Assembly: GCA_958450325.1 (NCBI GenBank)
Contig: OY288243.1
Location: 44,904,878 to 44,968,877, forward strand
DNA: 64,000 nucleotides
Direction: 5' to 3'
Source of the DNA: Agrostemma githago
Lineage: Eukaryota; Streptophyta; Magnoliopsida; Caryophyllales; Caryophyllaceae
Position 1 is the first letter of the stretch; every line of letters starts with the position of its first letter. A program made the translations under genes and the position numbers. This document shows, one piece after another, positions 21,452 to 31,899 of the stretch. The notes under the pieces were generated by a model that was given only the letters and a program-made list of their open reading frames with translations, had not been told where the DNA came from and ran no database searches.

Positions 21452-22861
21452 TTAAGGGTAGTAGCGCTTCAGCTGGTCCAAGTTGGTTGGGTTGACAAAT
21501 TCGTTCCCGTCCAAGTCTGTCAGCATCACCGCTCCTCCTGATAGGACCTTCTTAACTAAGTATGGCCCAGCCCAATTGGGTTTGAATTTACCCCTTGGGT
21601 CAACCGGTAGTAAGGCACGAACCGATTTTAGGACCAAATCCCCTTCCTTAATGTTTCGGGGTCTAAACCTTTTATTGAAAGCCCGTTGGATCCTCTTTTG
21701 ATATATTTGGATATTGTTGAGGGCCCGGGATCGCCGTTCGTCCAGCAAAACTAGCGAATCGTATCGGGCTTGGACCTAATCTGCCCCAGGTACTTGGCTT
21801 TCAAGTAGAATCCTAAGGGATGGCACTTCTAGCTCGACCGGTTGGACTGCTTCCATTCCATATGTCAGGTAATATGGGGTTGCTCCGATTGCAGTGCCAA
21901 TTGAAGTTCGGTATCCCCATAGGGCGAAGGGTATTTTGTCGGGCCAGTCCCGATAATTCTCAGCCATCTTTTTAAGTATGGTGACAATTGTTTTATTGGC
22001 CGCTTCTACCGCTCCATTTGTTTGAGGTCGGTAAGGGGAATATGTATGCCTTTGAATTTTTTTTGCCAGCAATGCGGCAGTTTCAGCTTGGAAATGGGTC
22101 CCGTGATCACTGATAAACTCGTGTGGGGTCCCGTATCAACATATTATTTTATTCTAGATAAATTTGGCCACGTGCTTGGCGTTCAAGACACGGTATGACT
22201 CGGCTTCGACCCATTTGGTGAAGTAGTCGATGGCCACCAAAATGAAGCAATGACCTCCCGTTCCGGAAGGATGCACCTTTCCAATTATGTCTATACCCCA
22301 TGTCGAAAATGGCCACGGTGATGTCATGGTATATAAGAGAGAAGATGGCATATGCTGTACGTTGGCAAAGATCTGACAGTTATGGCAATGTTTGACATAA
22401 TGCTGACAGTCTGTTTCCATGGTATTTCAATAATACCCGAGCCTCATGATTTTTCGGGCTAGCATATGAGCGTTCATATGCGGGCCGTTTTCACCGTCGT
22501 GTACCTCGACCATTACCTTTTCGGCCTGTATTTTGTCGATGCATAGGAGTAGAGCCCCCTGTGCCGTCTTTTTGTACAATTGCCTGTCGTCTGTGCGAAC
22601 AAATTGGGTTGCCAATCTTCGCAGGGCTTTCTTGGCCCGGTTTTCAGTTTCCGGGGGATATTATCCCGTTGCCAAGTAGACTAGGACCGACTGATACCAT
22701 GGTTCCGGATCGGCTAGCTCAATGTCTTGGATGACATGGATATAGGCCTGCTCGGACCGTCTTTCGACACAGATTGGCATGCTGGTCAGGTGATCCGGGA
22801 TGTTCAGTAGAGATGCTAATTTAGAAAGTGCATCTGCAAATTGATTTTCTTCCCGGGGCAG
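21452..22861 (-). pseudogene. Tat1 integrase, several nonsense codons
   Basis: After a linker, the zinc-binding HHCC domain is visible (VHDGENGPHMNAH, then CQHYVKHCHNCQ). The catalytic core follows. GIDIIG and AIDYFTKW contain the first Asp, SDHGTHF the second, and TNGAVEAANKT the Glu, so the DDE triad itself is intact. The C-terminal part (GDLVLKSV, then GKFKPNWAGPYLV) matches the GPY/F module that ends Ty3/gypsy integrases. There is no chromodomain, as expected for Tat. Stops interrupt the frame near 22661, 22427, 22154, 22132 and 21776. Three of these replace a Trp (TGG to TAG or TGA) and one an Arg (CGA to TGA), judging from the family's normal residues. Confidence 0.85.
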
Positions 22862-22869
22862 ATAATGTA

Positions 22870-23358
22870 TTATACCTTTTGGAATTGTTTCTCTAGAACC
22901 CTTACCCGTGCTTGGTAAGCCACAAGATTGGCGTTCCGAGTTTTCCATTTTTGGAGAGCGTGATTGATGACCAATGATGAATCACCGTGGACCCGGAGGT
23001 TTGTTACCCCTAAATCAGCGGCGGCCTGCAACCCGTGAATGCATGGTTCGTATTCGGCTGCGTTATTGGTCACGTCAAAGTCCAATTTGATGGATAAGGG
23101 AGTGTGTTCCCCTCGTGGTGAGATTAGCAGGATCCCGACCCCGAATCCTCGAAAGTTGGATGCTCCATCAAAATACAAATCCCATGTCTCGGTGTCTGTA
23201 CGGAATATGTCTTCATCAGGAAAGGTCCAAGTGTCGGTGCGGTCCTCTTCAGATATTGGGCTATCGGCAAGGAACTCGGCTACCACTCGGCCTTTGATGG
23301 CTTTTAATGGTACGAACTTGAGGTCAAACTCAGATAACATTAAAGTCCACCTGAACAT
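22870..23358 (-). pseudogene. Tat1 second, archaeal-type RNase H domain
   Basis: The segment reads LYFDGASNFRGFGVGI, then NNAAEYEPCIHGLQAA, then RVHGDSSLVINH. This gives the catalytic D, E and D of an RNase H fold. Its type (WDLYFDGAS and NNxAEYEA) is the extra RNase H that Tat elements carry downstream of the normal one. A frameshift near 22880 separates it from the linker that leads to integrase, and a TAG at 23389 separates it from the first RNase H. Confidence 0.8.
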
Positions 23359-23388
23359 CCTGCCGTTGAGGATGGGCTTCTGGAACAG

Positions 23389-23646
23389 CTACTTGATAGG
23401 ATCCATTTTGGATAACACATGTACCTCGTGACTAAGCATGTAATGTCGGAGCTTCTTAGTGGCCCAAACCAACGCTAGGCACGTCTTTTCGAGCATTGTG
23501 TATTTGCATTCATATTCGAGGAACTTTTTACTGATGTAGTAAATAGGCCGTTCTTCTGAATCGACTGTCTGGGCCAGCATAGCCCCCATGGCTGTCTCGG
23601 TCGTTGTTAGGTATAACGACAAAGGCAAGCCGGGTTGAGGTGGCAT
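23389..23646 (-). pseudogene. Tat1 first (gypsy-type) RNase H domain
   Basis: The frame reads PLSLYLTTTETAMGAMLAQ, then RPIYYISKKFLEYECKYTML, then WATKKLRHYML, the normal gypsy RNase H order. The usual Asp at the start is not obvious (LTTTETAMG instead of a D-containing motif), consistent with this domain being degenerate in the Tat lineage. It is in the same frame as RT, with a stop at 23752. Confidence 0.7.
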
Positions 23647-23751
23647 TAATACTGGCGGAGCAGACAGTATCTCCTTGATTTTATCAAATGCCGTTTGACA
23701 TTTGTCGTCCCATAGTACGCGTTCTCCGATCTTCAGTTTCTTGAAAATGGG

Positions 23752-25764
23752 CTAACATACCATGGTTAATTTTGAAATGAACCGGCAGATGTATTGGACT
23801 TTCCCGAGAAACCCCCGTATTTCTTTTTCGGTCTTGGGTGGTTGCATCTCGGTGATTGCTTTGATTTTAGCTGGGTCGACCTCGATGCCGCGTTGGCTAA
23901 CGATATGGCCCAGTAATTTGCCCGATGTTACCCCGAAACTGCACTTTTGAGGGTTTAGCCTCATGTTGTATTTGCGCAATCGGGTAAAGAATTTTCTTAG
24001 GGCCGCGATGTGCCCACTCCGGTCCTTGGACTTAACGATCATATCGTCCACGTAGACCTCCACTTCTTTGTGCATCATGTCATGTAATTAAGTAGTGGCG
24101 GTCCGTTGATAAGTGGCCCCGACATTGATAAGCCCAAATGGCATAACAATGTAACAGTAAGTACCCCAAGGTGTAATGAAGGTGGTCTTACTCATATCCT
24201 CTTCTGCCATTTTAATCTGATTGTACCCGGCATACCCGTGCATGAACGATAGAAGGGCATGATCGGCCGTGTTATCCACCAGTATGTCGATGTGTGGTAA
24301 CGGAAAGTCGTCTTTTGGGCTTGCTTTGTTGAGGTCCCGGAAGTCTACACATACCCGTACCTTGCCGTCCTTCTTGGGTACCGGCACGATGTTGGCGACC
24401 TAGTCTGGATATTCAGACACTTGTATAAAGCCCGCTTTGAATTGCTTGTCGACTTCCTCTTTGACTTTGAGGGACCATTTGGGCTTCATCCTTCGAAGTT
24501 TTTGCTTTACCGGTTTGCACCCGTCTTTGATGGGTATTCGGTGCTCCGTTATTTCCCGGTCTATACCCGACATGTCCTTGTAGGACCATGCGAAAACGTC
24601 TTTGAATTCCTGTAGGAGGTCTGTGAATTGTCTTCTTTCCTTTGGATCTAAGGATAGGCCCAACTTAAGCATCTGGGGCTCTAAAGTGGTTCCCACATTG
24701 ATGGATTCGGTTTCCTCGATTACCGGATCTCGGGAGTCCCTTTGTTCGAGCTGCTCGATCAGATGTGGAGGCAGAGGTACCTGTTCGTCGGGTTTCTCAA
24801 TGTCATTGCATATAAAATCTTTGAAATTGGGAAAATTTTGGAAATAAGACAAGTCATAAGCAGAACGGTTTTCGTTATTATTATTAATGGTGAATTTTTT
24901 GAAAAGCTCGATAAGAGCGGCCATCTGATTGTTGGTCAGTGGCGGGATGGGGAGAGGTCTTGGGACAGGCTCCGAGACCTCAGTGGATAAGGGAAGAGGG
25001 GTTACAGACTCGATTTTAGCACCAGACCCTCTAGACTCGGACTCAGACTCCGACTCTGACTCTGACTCAGACTCGGTATCCGGTATGTCTCCCTCGCCGG
25101 TGGTCAGTTTGTAGACCCGTCCTTGACTGTCGGTCCACTTGATGGTCTTCTTCCAGGCCCTTTTTCTTGTGTCTGCACCAACTTCGGTGATCAGCTTTGT
25201 TGGGTCGAACCGATCGCTGCGAAGGATCAGGTTGACCAAGTTGTCTTTCGGAGCGGGGACGGCCTTGTCTTCTCCAAATAAGAGCCCCAGCACGGGCTCA
25301 GAATTGTTTTCATCCTCCTGGGATTCGGCCTGGACGATGGTGAACATATCGTCAGGGATGTAGTTGCATTCCCGAGCCGTTTTGGTCTCGAGATATGTGA
25401 TGGTGGGTTGGTAGAGGCCCACCTGGATCGCCCCAAACACGGGAGTGACGAACTTGATTGCATATGCCCGGCCCACGTTTTCCGAGCTGATAGTATATCC
25501 CAAACTGAGCCGAGACTCTCCGTTGTCCAGGACCTCGATGATCCTCCCTGCCGGAAGGTACGGCCTTGAGGTGGCTCCGGGTAGGTAACCCAAATTTTGT
25601 AGCATTGTGTCGATGCTAATGGTGAAGTAAGGCTTGAAGAGATATGCCTCATCAATCGTGCCCACGAAGTCGAATCCTCGTGGTTTGGCCCGGTTTGTGG
25701 CATTACAGCTAGCCTTGGAGATAGGAGTAGCCTCTAGTGTGATGATGTCGTCCCGAAGTGGCAT
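23752..25764 (-). pseudogene. Tat1 protease-RT linker and reverse transcriptase
   Basis: The N-terminal 300 residues are a poorly conserved spacer. It contains an ACIDIC D-T-E-S-E-S tract (25020-25085) with eight consecutive Ser-Glu units. RT starts around EHRIPIKDGCKPVKQK and continues with KVRVCVDFRDLNKASPKDDF, FITPWGTYCY and MPFGL. The catalytic box is YVDDMIVKS near 24040. Stops occur at 24400 (Trp to TAG after EYPD), 24088 and 23752. Compared with Tat2 it lacks about 24 residues near 25450, where Tat2 has a segment containing DIFKGTYIGPYSPK. Confidence 0.85.
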
Positions 25765-25901
25765 CTTGACTTTCCTATGTTAGGTAGAGGACACGGCTTT
25801 GACTGCATGGATCCATGGCCTCCCTAGTAGTAGGTTAAAGGATGAGGTGACATTAATCACCTGGAACTCTAACTCTTTTTCGATCGGGCCCTTTATGATC
25901 T

Positions 25902-26708
25902 TTAGTTTAACGGCCCCGGCAACAGGTTTTGGGCTTCCATCGAAAGCCTGGAGGTCTGCGCCGTCGGAAGGTAATCGGCATCGGTGATGCCAAGGGCTTT
26001 TGCGGTCCTTAGAGGAAGGACATTTACGGCGGATCCGTCATCGATGAGCGTCATCCGGAGGTATTTGCCTCGGCAAATGACGGTAATGTATATGGCCAGA
26101 TTATGATTGGGCCCAAATACCGGTAGGTCGGACTCGGAGAAGGTGATGAGTGGGGCCTCTTCCTTGGATTTGCCTTTGAGATAAGGCATGATAGTGGCTA
26201 CCATTTCAGATGGGGTAGCCTGTGAGTCGACCTTGATTTCATCGAGAGCCTTAGTCAGTGCTTCCCGATGAGCTTGCGAGCTAACTAAGAGTTGCCATAC
26301 AGTTAAGTCAGCACCAACCCTCTTCAATTGCTGGACCAGAGCCGTGTCCGGGCTTGGTTCTTCGAGGGTAGGCTCCGTCCTGGCAGGTTCAAAGACGGAT
26401 ATAGGAGTAGAACGCCCGGCTATGACGAGGTGGTTGGTGGCTAAGGCTTTAGATTTAGCCTTTCGGACCTCTTCAAGGGTGATGGGGACAGCTTCCTCTT
26501 TGGTTAAGTACACATCATCCTCGTCATCGAACCATATCCCGTTGATTTGTGGGATATAGGGGGAGATGAGGTGAGAACAGTCGATTACCTCACCGGTGAA
26601 TATTGCGTGGGCACTGAACGGGTTTCTTTGTTGCTCGTCTTGTCTCCGGGCAACGGGATTTTCCCGCTCTCGATAAGATCTTGGATCAGGTGCTTTAACC
26701 TCCAACAT
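25902..26708 (-). pseudogene. Tat1 aspartic protease region
   Basis: The frame covers the end of gag and the protease. HNLAIYITVICRGKYLRMTL leads into IDDGSAVNVLPL, the active-site loop with catalytic Asp. A one-base frameshift near 25960 displaces the C-terminal part, which reappears in another frame and includes LLLGRPWIH. The upstream junction with gag (near 26630) is also frameshifted. Confidence 0.75.
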
Positions 26709-27769
26709 TTTTCATTATCATGCCCATTACCCCGGTGATACTGACAGTAGGCTTGAGCATTATAAGTTTTGGGCCTCTTCTCTACTGGAGGTTCTGCAGT
26801 TGGGCCTATCGGCTGGATCAGGCCCTTTGAGGATAGCCTTTGTAAGGCATAAGTATAGGTAGTCCCTATATCTGTGAATACCCGATTTGGTGTATTCTTT
26901 TTGGATGAGGGGTCAAGCAGGTTTACCTCATCAAACATGCTGCGAGTTGCAGCTGCAGGTGTGGGCTCGTTTGTAGATGAACTAGCCCCTTGATAACCTT
27001 TAGTAGAGGCCTTAGTCAGGCTCTCCAGTCTTAAGTCATCTTCGATTCTCGTGCCCATTTCAGTAAGGACAGCGAAGTTGGGGATGATGGCATACCGGAG
27101 ATGGACCCGGTAGGATGGGAGGAGATTTTTGACAAAAGCCTACACTAGGGCCTTCTCGCCGGGCTTGTCGACCAGCTTCACGCTTTCGGCCCTCCATCTT
27201 TGCAAGTATTTTGTGAACCCTTCTTTGGGCTCTGGAGCCATGACCTCCAGAGTACGCATTGTAGTCTGGATTTCAGTGTTATCGGCGTAGTTCCGAGCAA
27301 ATTCGGTCGCCACATCGTCCCAAGTCTTGTATTTCTTGGGGTCGAGCCTGTAAAACCAGGCCTTGGGATGCTTCTCCAAAGAGGAAGGAAATAGGTGCTT
27401 GAACATGGTGGACTTTACCCCTTTGACCGCCATGAAGTCCTTGAAGGCCCGGATATGATGGACCGGGTCTTCGGTACCCTCAAACGTAGGAATTCCCGTC
27501 AAGTTGAGGTTGGCAGGTAGCTCGTCGTTCAAAGGTGAATAAGTACGGGCATTTTTGGTGTGGATCGAGTTGTTCGTCGATAAGTGGACATGCTCTTCGA
27601 GCCTACGAACAACACTGATCAACTCGGCTATGGGCCCAGGGGGCTCAACTCCTTCAACTGGGGCCGTTTTCTCCACGGCACTCAGGCGGGTAGCTAACGT
27701 TGCTTGGTTAGCCTGAATGGAGGTCAGTTGAGTCTCGATCTTGGTCAGGGCATCTTTCAACTCTTCCAT
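26585..27769 (-). pseudogene. Tat1 gag with one nonsense codon
   Basis: The ATG is at 27769. A coiled-coil N-terminus (MEELKDALTKIETQL) is followed by the gag capsid-like domain: PVHHIRAFKDFMAV, KHPKAWFYRL, FTKYLQRWRAESVKL. A TAG at 27140 replaces a Glu found in Tat2. The same frame then continues to the zinc knuckle CQYHRGNGHDNEKC near 26745-26700, with all ligands present. The frame shifts shortly after, before the protease. Confidence 0.85.
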
Positions 27770-28476
27770 TTTGCGTTGATGTCGGGTTGCGGGTGGCCTG
27801 TCTGTAAGAACACCGCGTAATCAGAAGCCAGGCCAAATCCCGGAATAGCAAGTACATCCCGAACAAGACTAAAAGAGGAAATGACTCGAGAAAAGACACC
27901 TAGACGGGTGACTTGTGAAGTGTGGGCCTTCCTTAGGATTCGGCGAGTGGGCCTAGTCCTGTTCGAAGGAAGGTCCACGTGAGACATCCCCAGACTTTTG
28001 ACTCGATTGTGTTGACGGGCCCTCCTTCGTAAGAGTATGTCCTACTTAGGTGGGCCTTGCCTTAGTCTAATAAGGCGGACTGGGATAGGGAAGAAACCCG
28101 TGGTGTAAGATCGACAGAGTAGCACGTAGTCATGCAAGCATTATAACGACGCCATGTATGCTCTACACTGAGTCTCGATCGGTCTGAGAGGGTCTATACC
28201 AGTGTACATAGTCTAGACGTTGATCGGGACGGACTCTCTAAGTCGAATTGAACTTAGAACATGCCGCGAAACCCACTCGAATCGACTATGGACACCTTTT
28301 GACATATCCTTATTGGAGTACATCAATGGTATAGTGGGACGTCGGTCACCAGTACCGGCACGGGAAAATATGGGTTATGCATGAACCGTAGAACTAAAAC
28401 GCGTATTGTATTTGTCAAACGATTTCTATTCGAGTCTCACCCTGAGGATGCTGATGGTAAGTCACACATCAGTTAA
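27770..28476 (-). other. Tat1 untranslated leader
   Basis: About 710 bp lie between PBS and gag with no convincing ORF. It is colinear with the Tat2 leader except that a block of about 320 bp present in Tat2 (51109-51430) is missing here near 28120. Confidence 0.75.
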
Positions 28477-28494
28477 TCCCCAGCGAAGTCGCCA
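28477..28494 (-). promoter_or_regulatory. Tat1 primer-binding site
   Basis: The minus strand reads TGGCGACTTCGCTGGGGA three bases after the 5' LTR. It matches the Tat2 PBS with one mismatch and resembles the Arg-tRNA-type PBS known from Tat/Ogre elements. Confidence 0.8.
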
Positions 28495-29294
28495 AATTGT
28501 GGACATGACGTAGGTCCACTCCGACGCGGCCACGTGCGGGTTTGGGTAGGCGAATGAATCTCCATATGAGAATGGATCGAATTGAAATTTTGGTCTATGT
28601 GGAGTCGCCATCGAGTTTTGTGGTTATTCGGAACTATTCGAGCCCACTCTATGTCGTAGTGGTCCGTATACAAAATACGGTCCGTTTCCGATGTCAGAGT
28701 TTATTGGGGTCGTCCCTTTGCATTTGATACCAATACCGACATTATCGGATATTGTGTATTGAATGACTCTCGTGCGCCAACGGTTTCGGGCATCCGGAAA
28801 CTGAGGTTCTGAGTAAGGGGTGAGGGTACGTGTTGGGAAGCCCACAAAGGACACCCAACCCCGCCCGCACATTAGCGGCCTCTACTAAGAATTCGAATGA
28901 CTTTCCAATACGCGCGTTAGTTGAACGGGAAAACGATATGCAAAGATTATTTTCCCTAAACATGTGAATGGAATTGAAAAGGGTTTCTAAGTCAATTTAA
29001 TGCAATTAATTCTAACGTCGAAGTTGAATTTTAGCATGTGGGTTCATTTTAGTAAAATAAAATAAACGACAAAAATTGACGAAAGAAACAAACGAGCTGT
29101 TAGTAACGATATAACGAATAATAATGGTTTGTGCAAATATTGAATTGAATTGAATGATGCGAACGAGATGATGCATGGTTTGAAAAGATAGTAATACACG
29201 TGATCAATTAGGCACGTGTTGACCTAAGTCGTAAAATACTATCGAATTTAGAAAGAAGAAGAATGTTCGACTCACGGTTTTGGTCGTGATGAGG

Positions 29295-29518
29295 CCACTC
29301 GATCGAGTGGTCGATGGACTCGATCGAGTGAACCTCTAAAAAAGGTTTCTGTTTTGCGTTATAGACCGTACTCGGCCTAGTTATTGGCCAACTCGGTTGA
29401 GTACGTGGCCACTCGACCGAGTCACTGTGAGACTCGACCGAGTGGGGGTCGTAGTAAGCATTCTGATCCGATTTTGTGGTGCCACTCGACCGAGTGGGGT
29501 AGGCACTCGGTCGAGTGC
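29295..29518. repeat. CGRYCG palindrome cluster, second cluster of Tat1 5' LTR
   Basis: Eight copies are colinear with 16633-16858. The copies differ between the two LTRs by single substitutions, for example CGGCCG versus CGGCCT near 29373. Confidence 0.9.
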
Positions 29519-30647
29519 CCCCTGTACGAATTATAATTTGTTCGCAAATTTGTATTGATTTAGAAATTGTTTTTGATTTTTGATAATTCGACGGTATTAC
29601 CGAATTGAGCATAAATATTGTATGACTTAAGCTCGATTGGGGTTTTTTTATAAATCATCAATTTGATTGAACCGAATATAAATATTATTGAATTTATACC
29701 CGATTCTAAATTTAAATGCTCATTATATCCCGTATTCAATTATTGAATCGATACGTAATACTTGAGCGAAAAATAAAGAAAATCGATTTGAGTCGTTTTA
29801 AGTCAATCAAAACGATATGAATTTCTCTCCGCGTTTGTAGCGTCATAATTACAACGTGACATCTACGTTAGCATCAACGAGAAATCGAATAAATTGAATT
29901 AACTTGACTAGATCGTTAGATTCGACATCCAACTATGAAATTGGTATCGGATCTAACGAATCGACACTTTGCTTAAATTAGAGGACTTGATTCCCTCGGC
30001 TTCTCCGACATCGAAATAAATCCCTAAGGATTGTGATGTCGGATCCACGTCAATGGGTTCCGACCCTTATTGAAAATTGGTTTTAAAATTGATGAAAACG
30101 AGATTAATGACGACAACAACGAAAAGAATAACGAATTATTGTTTAAGTTAACTTGTCTCAATAATCAAATAGTCGGGGTACCGGAATAAGCGACCGTCAA
30201 CGCTGTGTGCAACACACTTGTATATTCGTGTTTTCTTATTCCGATATCCCTCTTATTCGACACAAATCGACAAGTATTTTAATGCTTTTATATTGATAGT
30301 ATTATCGATATTATGATACAATGAACAAAATAAAAAAAATAAAAAAAAAGACGAAGAAAAGGAAGACGGACGACGAAGAGAGAAGGAGAAGAGAACGGGG
30401 TTTTGACACCCTCAACCTACATGTTCTTGTCTCGGATCGAACTCGTAATCGTGGCTTTAACACAAGAGTCTTCGAGGTGGATGAAGGTTAAGTTATGGTG
30501 GCTCGGGTTGTTGATTCCTAAAACTAAGTTTAGGGTTGCTAGTGTCGTGCTAGGGTAGAATTAGGGTTTGCAAGAGACGTTGTATGTGTATGTGTAAGGT
30601 TGCTCTAGGGTTTTTCGAAAGTGTGTCAAGTGGTGTTGCATGGGGTG

Positions 30648-30655
30648 TATATATA
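30648..30655 (-). promoter_or_regulatory. Tat1 5' LTR TATA box
   Basis: The minus strand reads CTATATATACAC, about 25 bp downstream (sense) of the U3 palindrome cluster. Confidence 0.65.
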
Positions 30656-30681
30656 GGCTAGGTTAAGGCACCCAGTTAGGA

Positions 30682-30792
30682 TTACTCGACCGAGTAGGTG
30701 GCTAACTCGGTCGAGTGGCCCGTTACGCCTGCAGCTGGGCTCGAAACAGGCCCACTCGATCGAGTGGGTCGGGCACTCGACCGAGTGGCCCA
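30682..30792. repeat. CGRYCG palindrome cluster, U3 of Tat1 5' LTR
   Basis: Four copies with cores GACC, GGTC, GATC and GACC end about 27 bp from the TATA box. Confidence 0.9.
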
Positions 30793-31181
30793 AATGGGTT
30801 GCGCGGGTCCATTGACTTGGATCTTGACTTTGGATGCTTGATGGGTTTTGTGTTTGACTTGGACTTTTGATGATGTGAGGGGCTGTTTTGTGTGTCTTGG
30901 AAACGACTTTGACCGGGGTTGACCCAATCGCAAAAAGTCGGTTTTAACTCTGGTGTCGGTTTCGGCCCAAATTAGCCTTATTTGATTGGAAACGGCCCAC
31001 TGGACCTGGATTTGAGGTTGATTTTGTGATATTTGTACTCTGTTAGTGTGTTAGCCAACAATTAATGGATTTGAGCCCGTATCTGAGCGCATAGAAGCAT
31101 GTTAGCGTCCGATCATCATCGGGTGTTTTTTGGAAACCGCTATAGACACCTGGCAGTCAAAATGCGGGTGTCTACAAGGTG

Positions 31182-31739
31182 TCGTTCAAATAACTACTCA
31201 ATAAACTACTCATATTGCCTTTTTATATATTTATATAGATGGGTTGGAGGATGAATATGGGTTGGTCAAGGTCGAGTTGACCTTGACATGGAAATGGGTT
31301 GGTTTGAATTGGAAGATGGAGTTGGTTTAATGAAAATGGGTTATGGGAAATGGTTAGTGAATTGGGTTTGTAGTGGGTTATGAGATTGGGTAGGGGTGAG
31401 TATTTGTGATGGGTTATTTGTGTAAGGTAAATGGGTGAGATAGGTTATGAAAATGTGGGTTAAGTGAGTCGGGTTTGACTTGGGGTTTGACTCGATATCT
31501 TGACTTGGCTCCTCTTGATTCGACTCGTCTCTTTATTCACGAATACGTACCTATAAGACAAAAACACACAAAAGCAGTACGAAATTCTACGAAAAAGACG
31601 ATAAATACGAAAAAACCAAATTCAAACTAGAAAATACGAAATATAGTCAAAAATGAGTTATATTGACGTTAAAGCACACAAAATCGAGTCAAATACGAGT
31701 GAAAATAGGGGGTAAAACGGTCCAAATTTACGTGTTATC
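31182..31739 (-). repeat. Remainder of the 85-bp duplication and the Athila1 LTR start
   Basis: 31182-31238 completes the duplicated unit split by Tat1. From about 31239 the composition returns to the GT-rich type seen near 12940. On the minus strand the segment starts TGATAACACGTAAATTTGG at 31739, a TGAT terminus matching the sense 5' ends of Athila LTRs. Its CTTATAGGTACG word near 31555 parallels the solo LTR. I infer it is the sense 5' end of the Athila1 LTR begun at 11054. Confidence 0.5.
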
Positions 31740-31899
31740 ACCAACCATGCTAATAATATAAATAAAAGAATGGTTCTTTGCTGAACCGTGCTATTTAACC
31801 AAGGTCATGGGGAGCCAAAAATTTATCATGTTATGGACGACGGTTCTTTATATAAGCGTCCTATTTTGGGCGTTTTCTAATATCAAAATTGTAGTAGTG
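31740..31899 (-). mobile_element. Terminal fragment of a CACTA (En/Spm)-like transposon
   Basis: Read from 31899 on the minus strand it begins CACTACTACAATTTTGA, a CACTA-type terminal repeat. This is followed by a stretch containing AACCGTCGTCC, similar to the subterminal words of these elements. Its far side is cut by the Athila1 LTR end at 31739, and its near side abuts the copia RT frame. The other terminus is not in the window. Confidence 0.5.

Larger units (their letters stand above)
15836..31176 (-). mobile_element. Tat1: complete Tat-lineage Ty3/gypsy retrotransposon with antisense accessory gene
   Basis: The element is 15,341 bp with LTRs of 2668 and 2679 bp (TGTAGACACC...ATGTCCACA in the sense direction). 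Target duplications differ by one base: ACGTG at 15831-15835 and AGGTG at 31177-31181. The sense order on the minus strand is 5' LTR, PBS, leader, gag, protease, RT, two RNase H-like segments, integrase, then a plus-strand accessory gene, polypurine tract and 3' LTR. The coding region carries roughly a dozen nonsense codons and a few frameshifts, so it is dead despite very similar LTRs. Dual RNase H and an extra gene downstream of integrase are known for the Tat/Ogre lineage. Confidence 0.93.
28498..31176 (-). repeat. Tat1 5' LTR
   Basis: It is 2679 bp and nearly identical to 15836-18503, with only scattered substitutions, a shorter A-rich run near 30330 and an extra 21 bp in the U3 palindrome cluster. 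The minus-strand TATA box is at 30648-30655. Confidence 0.95.

Noticed and set aside
22870..27769. Interpretation of all Tat1 stops as C-to-T deamination
   Set aside because: Several stops (for example at 27140 and 23752) replace Glu codons and need transversions, so the bias is partial only.
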